NCBI GenBank assembly: GCA_963738445.1
Contig: CAVTWS010000023.1
Span: forward strand, 455,076 to 519,075
Length of the DNA: 64,000 bases
Source: CAVTWS01 sp963738445
Lineage (GTDB): Bacteria > Actinomycetota > Acidimicrobiia > Acidimicrobiales > SHLQ01
Direction: 5' to 3'
Below the pieces are notes generated by a model. It saw nothing but the letters and a program-made list of their open reading frames with translations, did not search any database and was not told the origin of the DNA. Positions 56,491 to 63,719 of this stretch are shown in pieces (the first letter of the stretch is position 1; each line of letters starts with the position of its first letter). The position numbers and the translations under genes were made by a program.

Positions 56491-57800
56491 CCCTCCCCTC
56501 CGTCGCCATCGTGGGCCGACCCAACGTGGGCAAGTCCACGCTGATGAACCGCATCCTCGGCCGCCGCGAGGCGATCGTGGAGGAACGTCCCGGCGTCACC
56601 CGCGACCGCAAGGAGGTGGTGGCCGAATGGAACGGCCGTCGCTTCCTCCTGATCGACACCGGCGGCTGGATGGCGTCGGGCAACACGCTCGACGACAAGG
56701 TCAGCGAACAGAGCGAGCGGGCGATCGCCAGCGCCGATGTGGTGATGCTGGTCGTCGACGGGTCGGTCGGCCTGACCGACGAGGACGCACGGGTGGGCGA
56801 GTTGGTCCGTCGCACCAAACGCCCGACGATCGTTGTCGTGAACAAGATCGACGACACCAACCGTGAGCTGGCGGTCTGGGACTTCCTCGGCCTCGGGCTG
56901 GGGGAACCCGTCCCGGTCAGTGCCCTGCACGGCCGCCGCGCCGGCGATCTGCTCGACCTGCTGATGGACCAGCTGCCGCCCCCGGAACCGGACGAGTTGG
57001 TCGAGGTCGAAGCCGACCCCAACGAGCCCCGGGTCTTCCGGGTCGCCATCCTCGGGCGCCCCAACGTCGGCAAGTCGACCCTGTTCAACCGCATGATCGG
57101 CGACGAACGTTCCGTCGTCCACGATCAGGCCGGCACCACCCGTGATGCCGTCGACACGATCGTCGACACCGACTTCGGGCCGGTCTGCTTCGTCGACACG
57201 GCCGGGATGCGCCGCAAGTCCCGCATCGACGAGCACACCGAGTACTACTCGCTGGTGCGGGCGCTCCGGGCGGTCGACAGCGCCGACGTCGCCCTGCTGG
57301 TCGTCGACGCCACCCAGGGCATCACCCATCAGGATCAACGCCTGGCGGAACGCATCGACGCCGCCGGTTGCCCGGTCGTGATCCTGCTCAACAAGTGGGA
57401 GCTGCTGTCGACCGAGCAGAAGGCCGACGTGTCCCTGCAGGTGACCCGCAAACTGCATTTCGTGGGGGAGGCGCCGATCCTGCGGATCAGCGCGCTGTCC
57501 GGCAAGGGCGTCAACAAGCTGCTGCCGGCGCTGGCGTCGTCCATCGAGGCCTACCAGCGCCGGATCCCGACGGCCCGGGTGAACGAGGTCATGAAGCTCG
57601 CCCAGTCCGAGCAACCGGGCCCCCACGGCGCCCGCGTGTTGTACGCCACGCAGGGAGCCGCCGATCCGCCGACCTTCACCTTGTTCGCCAACAAGGCGTT
57701 GCCGGCCTCGTACCTCCGGTACCTGGAGCGGCGGCTGCGCGAGGCGTTCGACATGGGGGCCACCCCGGTGAAGCTCCGGGTGCGTCACCGGGCCGACTGA
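56487..57800 (+). CDS. der: GTPase Der (EngA)
   Basis: 437 residues. Two tandem G domains, each with a GRPNVGKSTLxNR P-loop (residues about 9 and 191), DTGGW and DTAGM G3 motifs, and NKID and NKWE G4 motifs, followed by the KH-like C-domain (FTLFANKALPASYLRYLERRL). It is needed for 50S ribosomal subunit assembly. ATG 56487 overlaps the previous stop. Confidence 0.96.
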   Translation: MTLPSVAIVGRPNVGKSTLMNRILGRREAIVEERPGVTRDRKEVVAEWNGRRFLLIDTGGWMASGNTLDDKVSEQSERAIASADVVMLVVDGSVGLTDEDARVGELVRRTKRPTIVVVNKIDDTNRELAVWDFLGLGLGEPVPVSALHGRRAGDLLDLLMDQLPPPEPDELVEVEADPNEPRVFRVAILGRPNVGKSTLFNRMIGDERSVVHDQAGTTRDAVDTIVDTDFGPVCFVDTAGMRRKSRIDEHTEYYSLVRALRAVDSADVALLVVDATQGITHQDQRLAERIDAAGCPVVILLNKWELLSTEQKADVSLQVTRKLHFVGEAPILRISALSGKGVNKLLPALASSIEAYQRRIPTARVNEVMKLAQSEQPGPHGARVLYATQGAADPPTFTLFANKALPASYLRYLERRLREAFDMGATPVKLRVRHRAD

Positions 57801-57831
57801 GGCGCTCGGTTCGGCCACGGGGCTGGGCGGG

Positions 57832-57837
57832 TACAGT
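57832..57837 (+). promoter_or_regulatory. -10 box TACAGT of the phosphatase gene (leaderless)
   Basis: TACAGT, 7 nt, then GTG 57845. Confidence 0.6.
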
Positions 57838-57844
57838 GTCGACC

Positions 57845-58921
57845 GTGAAGACCGCCGTGCTGGTTGCGCTCGGTGTGATCTGCCTCGGAGCCGGGGTGGT
57901 GTGGGCCCGGTCGGCTCGTCACCGGTTGCGACTCCTGCGCCGCATCGACGCGGAGGGGGCCGACGAAGCGGCCCGCACGTTGGCTCGGGTCAGCTTCAAC
58001 AAGGAGCTGCACGCCGCGGTGCTCTACGGCTTGCTGGCGGTGGCGTCGGTCGCCACGGCGGTGACCGACGATCATCGGGTGGCCATGGTGTTCGCGCTGG
58101 TCGGCGCTCCTGCGGTGGTGTCGATCGCCTGGGCCCGCAACTCGGCCCGTGAAGCGCGCATGTCCCGGCAGCGTTTCGAACTGGAACGCCGGGCCGAGGA
58201 AGCCCTGGCGCAGGAGGAGCTCGCCCCGAAGGCCTGGGCGACGCGCCTGGCGCCGGAGGATCTTCCGGACATCGCCGGGTTCGACATCGGGCGGGCCTAC
58301 CTGTCGGGTTCGGGACTCATGGCCGGCGACTTCTACGACGTGTTCCGGGTCTCCCGTCATCGTGTCGCCGCGGTGATCGGTGACGTCTCCGGTCACGGCA
58401 TCGAGTCGTCGATCACCGCGTTCCAGGCCAAGTACCTGCTGCGGGTGTTCCTCCGCCAGTTCCGCGATCCCGCCCAGGCCCTCGAGGAGTTGAACGCCCA
58501 GATGTCGGCGATGGGCCGCAACGAGGAGTTCATCTCGGTGTGCATCGTGGTGTTCGACACTGATGCCGGGACCGCTCGCGTGGCCTCGGCCGGACACCCG
58601 GCCGGGTTCATGTGGCACCAGCGGGATCTGCACCCGCTCCTGGCCACCGGCCCGCTCCTCATGCTGGACCCCGCCGCCGACTACTTCTCCCGGGAAGTGC
58701 CGCTCGAGCGCGGCGACGTCGTGTTGCTGTACACGGACGGCCTGGCCGAAGCCCGCTCCGGGAGCGAGCAGTTCGGGGAGGAACGGGTGGCCCAGGCCAT
58801 TCGTCGTGATCCCGGGGTGGCCCCCGACGTCTTGTGCAAGTCCCTGCTCGACGCGGCGCGCGACTTCTCCGACGGCGCCCTCTCGGACGACGTCGCCCTG
58901 CTCGCGCTCAGACGAGCCTGA
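57845..58921 (+). CDS. membrane PP2C/SpoIIE-type serine phosphatase
   Basis: 358 residues. TM1 AVLVALGVICLGAGVVW, a second membrane region near 60-95, a short coiled linker, then the SpoIIE core: LMAGDFYDVFRV, AVIGDVSGHGIESSI, ASAGHPAGFMWH, VLLYTDGLAEARS and LSDDVALLALRRA, with the metal-binding aspartates present. It probably counters a Ser/Thr kinase or acts on an anti-anti-sigma factor, but neither partner is in the window. Confidence 0.92.
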   Translation: MKTAVLVALGVICLGAGVVWARSARHRLRLLRRIDAEGADEAARTLARVSFNKELHAAVLYGLLAVASVATAVTDDHRVAMVFALVGAPAVVSIAWARNSAREARMSRQRFELERRAEEALAQEELAPKAWATRLAPEDLPDIAGFDIGRAYLSGSGLMAGDFYDVFRVSRHRVAAVIGDVSGHGIESSITAFQAKYLLRVFLRQFRDPAQALEELNAQMSAMGRNEEFISVCIVVFDTDAGTARVASAGHPAGFMWHQRDLHPLLATGPLLMLDPAADYFSREVPLERGDVVLLYTDGLAEARSGSEQFGEERVAQAIRRDPGVAPDVLCKSLLDAARDFSDGALSDDVALLALRRA

Positions 58922-58939
58922 TCGGGAGTCGATCGAGTC

Positions 58940-59227
58940 GTGCCGTGGTGCCAGCCCTGCGCCCGCTTCTACAGCCCGAACTCGATGACGTCACCGGGTG
59001 ACTGCCCGGCCTGCGGCACGCACCTGGCCGAACCAGCCGACGTGGCGCCGTCGCCGGAGCTGCGCGACCGCCGAACGGCGCGCGCGCTCGCCCCGGCGGT
59101 GGATCGGGCCGACATCGACCGCGACGGCGCGGCGGCACGCGTGCCGTGGCACTTCTGGCTCCTGTTGGCCATGGCGGCGATCTATCTGGGTTGGCGGGCG
59201 TTGCAGGGCATCCTGTTGCTGTTCTGA
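58940..59227 (+). CDS. small membrane-anchored zinc-ribbon protein
   Basis: 95 residues from GTG 58940. WCQPCARFY and GDCPACGTHL make a C-x2-C ... C-x2-C zinc ribbon; an acidic linker and a single C-terminal TM (FWLLLAMAAIYLGWRALQG) follow. The function is unknown. It is 18 nt after the phosphatase, likely the same transcript. Confidence 0.8.
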   Translation: MPWCQPCARFYSPNSMTSPGDCPACGTHLAEPADVAPSPELRDRRTARALAPAVDRADIDRDGAAARVPWHFWLLLAMAAIYLGWRALQGILLLF

Positions 59228-59254
59228 GGCTCACCGGCGGGCGCCGTGACCGGT

Positions 59255-59260
59255 TACTGT
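59255..59260 (+). promoter_or_regulatory. -10 box TACTGT of the lipid kinase gene (leaderless)
   Basis: TACTGT, 8 nt, then GTG 59269. Confidence 0.6.
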
Positions 59261-59268
59261 GCCCGCTC

Positions 59269-60153
59269 GTGCGTGTCGCCCTGCTCGTGAGCCCCTCGGC
59301 CGAACACAGCACGGCTCCCGGCCTCCGCGGCCGGGCCGGCGCGGCGCTGACCCGGCTGGGGTCCGACGTCGTCGAGCTGCGGCCGGATCGGGCGGAGGCG
59401 ATCACCGGTCTGGTGGCGGACGCGGTGGCCGACGGAGCGACCCGAGTCGTGGTGGTAGGCGGCGACGGCACGCTGCACCACGTCCTGCCGGCCATCGCCG
59501 GCACCGAGATCGCGCTCGGGCTCGTGCCCGTGGGCACCGGGAACGACTTCGCCCGGGCGCTCGGCGTACGAGGTCCGGGCGGCGGCGGTGCCGACCCGTA
59601 TGAGCGGGCGCTGGGGGACGCCGTGCCGGTCGACCTGGCCCGCTCCAGCCACGGCTGGTACGCCACCATCGGCACGTGTGGGTTCTCGGCCGACGTCAAC
59701 GAACGGGCCAACGCGATGCGCTGGCCCCGAGGTGAGCGTCGGTACACGTTGGCGACGATCCTCGAGGTGCGGCATCTGCGGCCATTCCCGATCTCGATCG
59801 GTCTCGACGACACCGCGCTGGAGATCGACGTCTCGTTCGTCGCGGTGGGCAACACCGCCTACTTCGGCGGTGGGATGGCCATCTGCGACGGTGCCGATGC
59901 CTACGACGGCTCGCTCGACGTCACCGTCGTCGGCGCGACCGGGCGCCTCGAGATGCTCAGATTCCTGCCCCGAGTCACCGCGGGACTGCCCGAGCACCCC
60001 AACGTGAGCACCTACCGGTCCCGGCGGGTGACCCTGACCGAGCTCACTCCCCGTGTTCCCACCCGCCAGCTGTGGGCCGACGGGGAGCCGGTGGGTCCGC
60101 TGCCGGTCGAGATCGAGTGCGTGCCCGGCGCGCTCCTCGTCGCCGGCGCCTGA
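59269..60153 (+). CDS. diacylglycerol/lipid kinase (DagK-like)
   Basis: 294 residues. VVVVGGDGTLHHVLPAIAG is the GGDGT nucleotide motif, IALGLVPVGTGNDFARALG the second block, and VAVGNTAYFGGGMAICDGA the metal/lipid region. It phosphorylates diacylglycerol or a similar membrane lipid. GTG 59269 was chosen by the leaderless box. Confidence 0.92.
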   Translation: MRVALLVSPSAEHSTAPGLRGRAGAALTRLGSDVVELRPDRAEAITGLVADAVADGATRVVVVGGDGTLHHVLPAIAGTEIALGLVPVGTGNDFARALGVRGPGGGGADPYERALGDAVPVDLARSSHGWYATIGTCGFSADVNERANAMRWPRGERRYTLATILEVRHLRPFPISIGLDDTALEIDVSFVAVGNTAYFGGGMAICDGADAYDGSLDVTVVGATGRLEMLRFLPRVTAGLPEHPNVSTYRSRRVTLTELTPRVPTRQLWADGEPVGPLPVEIECVPGALLVAGA

Positions 60154-60158
60154 CACCT

Positions 60159-60926
60159 ATGCGGGTCGTGACGTGGAATGTGAACTCGATCCGGGCCCGC
60201 CACGAGCCGGTGATGACCTGGTTGACCCGGCACGAGCCCGATGTGGTGCTGCTCCAGGAGACGAAGTGCGCGGACCTGACGTTCTCGGGGCTGGCTCAGC
60301 AGTACGCCGACCTCGGCTACCAGGTCGAGCATCACGGGCGGAACCACTACAACGGGGTCGCCATCCTCAGCCGTGTCGGGATGGACGACGTGTGGAGGGG
60401 GTTCCCCGGCATCGAGGTGGCGCCGTACGACGAGCCCCGTCTCCTGTCGGCCGTCTGTGGCGGCATCCGCCTGCACAACGTGTACGTCCCGAACGGTCGG
60501 AAGCTCGAGCACGAGCAGTGGTACGTCAAGTTGGCGTGGCTGAAGCTGCTCCACACCCTGGTCGACGTGACGGAGCCGGTCCTGGTGGCCGGGGACTTCA
60601 ACGTGCAGCCGACCGAGCTCGACGTGTACGACCCCCGGGCGTGGCGGAACCGCAACCACGGCAGCCCACCCGAGCGCGCCGCCCTGGCCGCCCTGCTCGC
60701 CAAAGGACTGCGGGACGTGACCCGCGAGCACCTGCCCGACGGCGGCATCTACACGTGGTGGAACTACCTGGCCGGCCAGTTCGAGAAGAACAAGGGCATG
60801 CGCATCGATCTGGCCCTGTGCACCCCCGACGTCGCCGATCGGGTCACCCGGGTCTGGATCGACCTCGACGAGCGCCGATCGACCAACACCAGTGACCACG
60901 CCCCACTCGTCGTCGACCTCGACTGA
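60159..60926 (+). CDS. xth: exodeoxyribonuclease III
   Basis: 255 residues. RVVTWNVNSIRARHE, LLQETKCAD (metal Glu), YNGVAILSRVGMD, LVAGDFNVQPTELD and NTSDHAPLVVDLD are the EEP-fold motifs with the expected Glu, Asp, Asn and His. It is an AP endonuclease and 3' exonuclease for base-excision repair. ATG 60159 is three nt after the previous stop region. It is the last chromosomal gene before the tRNA fragment. Confidence 0.95.
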   Translation: MRVVTWNVNSIRARHEPVMTWLTRHEPDVVLLQETKCADLTFSGLAQQYADLGYQVEHHGRNHYNGVAILSRVGMDDVWRGFPGIEVAPYDEPRLLSAVCGGIRLHNVYVPNGRKLEHEQWYVKLAWLKLLHTLVDVTEPVLVAGDFNVQPTELDVYDPRAWRNRNHGSPPERAALAALLAKGLRDVTREHLPDGGIYTWWNYLAGQFEKNKGMRIDLALCTPDVADRVTRVWIDLDERRSTNTSDHAPLVVDLD

Positions 60927-61011
60927 CTGACCCCCGCGGTATGAGCCCCCCGAGCGAGCCCCGCCCCGGGCCACGTCCCCTGGAGCACCCACGGCTCGCG
61001 ACCCCCTGGAC

Positions 61012-61062
61012 CGAACTGCGCGCGTGGGGCGACCTGGGATGTCGGTTGGCGCGCGCAGTTCG
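61012..61062 (+). terminator. 13-bp inverted repeat downstream of xth
   Basis: CGAACTGCGCGCG (61012-61024) and CGCGCGCAGTTCG (61050-61062), perfect arms around a 25-nt loop. Likely an xth terminator or a palindromic element; no U tract. Confidence 0.5.
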
Positions 61063-61205
61063 TTGGGGGCGGCGGGATGTCCGGTGCCCAGCGTCAGAAC
61101 CTCGTGGCGCCGATTCTGAGCAACGTGAATGAATGCGGTCATGGCTGCGGTGGCCCGAGCGGCCAACCGGGGGAGCGCTCCAGGGGCAGAGCTCCGGACA
61201 GCGAA

Positions 61206-61227
61206 ACGGGCCCCGCTCGGGGCCCGT
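61206..61227 (-). terminator. terminator of the tRNA-Pro gene
   Basis: ACGGGCCCC-GCTC-GGGGCCCGT, nine-bp perfect stem. Read on the minus strand it lies 16 nt past the tRNA CCA end and is followed by TTTCGC. Confidence 0.75.
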
Positions 61228-61243
61228 CGATCCAGAGTTGCGG

Positions 61244-61293
61244 TGGTCGGGCTGAGAGGATTCGAACCTCCGACCTCTTGACCCCCAGTCAAG
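61244..61293 (-). tRNA. tRNA-Pro(GGG) 3' fragment (attachment-site half)
   Basis: The minus strand shows, in order, anticodon stem CTTGA, loop CTGGGGG (anticodon GGG at 61286-61284), TCAAG, variable AGGTC, T-arm GGAGG-TTCGAAT-CCTCT, acceptor CAGCCCG, A and encoded CCA. The 5' half (acceptor, D-arm) is absent: homology ends at 61293 and unrelated DNA with an integrase follows. This is the split tRNA left at one end of an integrated element; an intact copy should be at the other end. Confidence 0.88.
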
Positions 61294-61438
61294 GAACATT
61301 TGTCAATCGTCGTTGGTCCCTGGCAACGGAAGCACAGGTCAAGAGCCTATTTCGTCAATGGAACATCACTAGTGTGGATGGTTGTCTACACTGGGTTGGT
61401 CCCCCGGTTGGTCCCCTACCCGGATCGAGGCGAACCTC
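61294..61438. other. attachment-site arm region of the integrative element
   Basis: 145 nt between the tRNA fragment and integrase. TTGGTCCC occurs three times in the same orientation (61313-61320, 61396-61403, 61408-61415), and AGTGT ... ACACT is an inverted pair near 61371-61392. These are candidate arm-type binding sites for integrase or excisionase. Confidence 0.5.
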
Positions 61439-62612
61439 ATGACGACACGGCCGAAGCGCAAACGAGCCAACGGCGAAGGCTCGATCCGGTACGACGACGC
61501 CCGGAAACGGTGGGAGGGCCGCATCACCGTCGGCCAGGACCGAGACGGCCAACCAGTCCGCAAGAAGGTGACCGGCTCCACCCGAGCCGAGGTCACGAAA
61601 CGGCTGGCCGAAGCACACGACCACGCAGACTCGGGCATCACCGCCGCCCGACGAGATCTGACGATCGGCCGGTTCCTCACCGATTGGGCCGACACGGTCC
61701 TCCCAGGCTCTGTGGCGCCCTCGACCGAGCAGCAGTACCGAGACGTGCTGCGCCTCTACGTCGTGCCTGAGATCGGCGCCAAGCGGCTGCGGACCCTCGA
61801 CGGCCCGCGACGTCGCCAAGATGCTGAGCGCTCTCGACGCCCGTGGCCTCTCGCCGAACACGATGCGCCTCGCTCGGTCCGTGCTGCGACGGGCGTTGCG
61901 GTGGGCCGAGGCGGAGGGCCCGACGACCCGCAACGTCGCCGCCATCGCCTTCGGCGTGAAGGTCCCCGCCCCCGAGGGCCGCACGCTCACGCCCGATGCA
62001 GGCCCGCCAGTTCCTCGTCCATCCGCGGCCACCGACTCGAGGCCGCGTGGGTCACCATGCTCGGGCTCGGGCTCCGGCGCGGCGAGCTGCTCGGCCTCAC
62101 CTGGGACGACCTCACCCTGAGCGAATCACCGGCCGCGGTCACGATCCATCGCACACTGCACCGCCTACCGACCCGCGGGCTTGAGCTCGCCGAGACAAAG
62201 ACGGCGCGGAAGTCGACGCACCCTTCACCTACCGGCGCCCGTGATCGAAGCACTGCGCCAGCATCGCCGCCGGCAAGCCGAGGAACAGCTCCTCGCCGGC
62301 CCCGAATGGGTCGCCCGCCCGCTCGGCGCGGACCTCGTGTTCCGAACACCGTTCGGCACTGCCGTCGATCCGGACAACTTCCGAAACCTGACGTACCGAG
62401 TGACCGAAGCGGCCGGGCTCGGGCGATGGTCACCGCACGAGCTGCGCCACTCGGCGGCCTCGCTGCTGCTCGCCATGGGCGTCCCCCTCAAGCTCGTGTC
62501 GGATGTGCTCGGGCACTCGTCCATCCGGATTACGGCTGACGTCTACGGCCACCTGCTCGACGACGCGAAGGCGGAAGCGGCCAACGCGATGGCCCGGGTG
62601 ATGGGGGAGTGA
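61439..62612 (+). CDS. int: phage-type tyrosine integrase, four frameshifts
   Basis: 390 codons once four +1 shifts (about 61806, 62000, 62024 and 62219) are removed. The N-terminal AP2-like arm-binding domain has RANGEGSIRYDDARKRWEGRI, then a core-binding domain (LTIGRFLTDWADTVLPGSVAPSTEQQYRDVL, split by frame). The catalytic domain has MLGLGLRRGELLGLTWDDL (Arg I), SPHELRHSAASLLLAMG (HxxR) and VLGHSSIRITADVYGHL (His and Tyr). All catalytic residues are present. ATG 61439 points away from the tRNA, the usual arrangement. The frameshift density is higher than elsewhere, so true decay is possible, but all four being +1 argues for sequence error. Confidence 0.88.
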
Positions 62613-63162
62613 TGTCCGCAGAACAAGACCACCGCCTGCCGTATGGGTACGCCATCGTCGAGTCGCAGCGTGATGCGCTGGCGCAATTGGGAGCACGGAT
62701 CTCCCGTTGCTCGAGATAGCGAAGATCGTTCACCGGGATTGTGGGCGCCTGTTGGGTGAGATCTTCGAGGTGCTCATCATCATCGACGGGTCGACGTACC
62801 GAACCCTGAGTCTCGGTACCGTCGCTCAGATCCATCAACGCAACGACGCGAAGCTCGACACCGCCGAGAAATGGCACGCGAAACTCCTGGAAGAAGGCTC
62901 AGCGCCCGGGTGGCTTCCGCCGATCGCCGACGTCTACGCACAACGAATCGGCCTGGTGTGCTCGAGGCGCCCGGACGCTCCCTCGCAGGTCGATGCATGG
63001 TGCCGCCGCCACGGCCGAGTGACGGTCGAAGTGCGCGATCTCATTAGCTCGCTTGCCCCCGTGCTGTCGCAGCTGGCACGCGTCGACGGCAATAGCGAGC
63101 CGGAACCGATCACCATCCGACTTCCAATGCCACCCATGGTCAGGGGAAGTCGGCTATCGTGA
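62612..63162 (+). CDS. unknown protein of the integrative element, one frameshift
   Basis: 184 codons if one base is restored near 62705 (TCCCGTTGC); otherwise two pieces. Starts at ATG 62612, overlapping the integrase stop. The visible parts are YGYAIVESQRDALAQLGARI, then LLEIAKIVHRDCGRLLGEIF and EKWHAKLLEEG. Not recognised. It is helical, with a central cysteine-containing segment (GLVCSRRPDAP) and no TM. Visibly less GC-rich than the chromosomal genes. Confidence 0.6.
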
Positions 63163-63237
63163 CATCAGGAATCGAGCCGGCTGGGTAAAACCCCAAGACT
63201 CCCCTTGGCATTGGGGCGAACCCGAAAGGTTCCTTCC

Positions 63238-63453
63238 ATGCCGCGCTCAGCAGCACTTCCTACCATTGGTCGACCGTCCGACTACGTCGACCGAGTCGCC
63301 TACTCACCCGAGGAAGCCGCTCAGGCTCTCGGTGTAACCCGGCAGCACGTGTACGCGCTCATGAATCGCGGGCAACTGCGATCCGTGAAGCTCGGCCGCT
63401 GTCGACGTATCCCCGCTGGAGCACTCTCCGAGCTGCTCGAGGCTGCAAAGTGA
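63238..63453 (+). CDS. excisionase-like helix-turn-helix protein
   Basis: 71 residues. RVAYSPEEAAQALGVTRQHVYALMNRGQLRSVKLGRCRRIPAGALSEL is the MerR/excisionase-type winged HTH of the helix_turn_helix_17 family (shown here in two halves: YSPEEAAQALGVTRQHVYAL, then MNRGQLRSVKLGRCRRIP). It probably directs excision or represses the element. ATG 63238 has GAAAGG upstream. A strong hairpin follows 12 nt after its stop. Confidence 0.85.
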   Translation: MPRSAALPTIGRPSDYVDRVAYSPEEAAQALGVTRQHVYALMNRGQLRSVKLGRCRRIPAGALSELLEAAK

Positions 63454-63464
63454 GCCCGGATCGA

Positions 63465-63495
63465 CGAACCGGCCCCGTTGGCGGGGGCCGGTTCG
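63465..63495 (+). terminator. strong hairpin after the excisionase gene
   Basis: CGAACCGGCCCC - 7-nt loop - GGGGCCGGTTCG, twelve-bp perfect stem, followed by AAAGCG. It separates the excisionase gene from the next leaderless gene. Confidence 0.65.
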
Positions 63496-63530
63496 AAAGC
63501 GATCTCCACGACGACGGGATCGAGGCGCAT

Positions 63531-63536
63531 CATACT
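63531..63536 (+). promoter_or_regulatory. -10 box CATACT of a small element gene (leaderless)
   Basis: CATACT, 9 nt, then GTG 63546. It supports starting the small gene after the hairpin instead of at GTG 63450. Confidence 0.4.
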
Positions 63537-63545
63537 TCTTGGGGT

Positions 63546-63719
63546 GTGACCTTTGCCGTCCCGGGCGAGGACCCGGTGTCGGCTGCGGTCGAGCTGTTGG
63601 AGGCCCTCGGTCCGTCGGCCTGTATGACGCTCGTGGCTGAGCTGGCGCGTCTGGTCGTCGATGTGGAGCCAACCCTGATTGGTCCGATGCGGTTCCTTGT
63701 GGCTGGGGCGTTGTCGTGA
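63546..63719 (+). CDS. small hypothetical protein of the element
   Basis: 57 residues from GTG 63546 (89 from GTG 63450, whose extra part would be coded by the terminator hairpin, so I prefer the short form). VTFAVPGEDPVSAAVELLEAL, then SACMTLVAELARLVV and MRFLVAGALS: a short helical protein, not recognised. The stop overlaps the next gene (GTGA). Confidence 0.5.
   Translation: MTFAVPGEDPVSAAVELLEALGPSACMTLVAELARLVVDVEPTLIGPMRFLVAGALS

Larger units (their letters stand above)
60927..61243. other. non-coding gap between xth and the tRNA fragment
   Basis: 317 nt with no convincing gene. It contains two strong inverted repeats (61012-61062 and 61206-61227). Short ORFs here have no start signal or family. 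Confidence 0.7.

Noticed and set aside
60941..61132. A 63-codon ORF after xth
   Set aside because: No ribosome site or -10 box, Pro/Arg-rich, and it crosses the 61012 palindrome.
61077..61442. An ORF reading GRAERIRTSDLLTPSQ
   Set aside because: This is the familiar false translation of a tRNA 3' half on the opposite strand; it coincides with the tRNA-Pro fragment.
63450..63545. N-terminal extension of the small element protein
   Set aside because: The extra codons are encoded by a 12-bp-stem hairpin; a -10 box lies just before GTG 63546.
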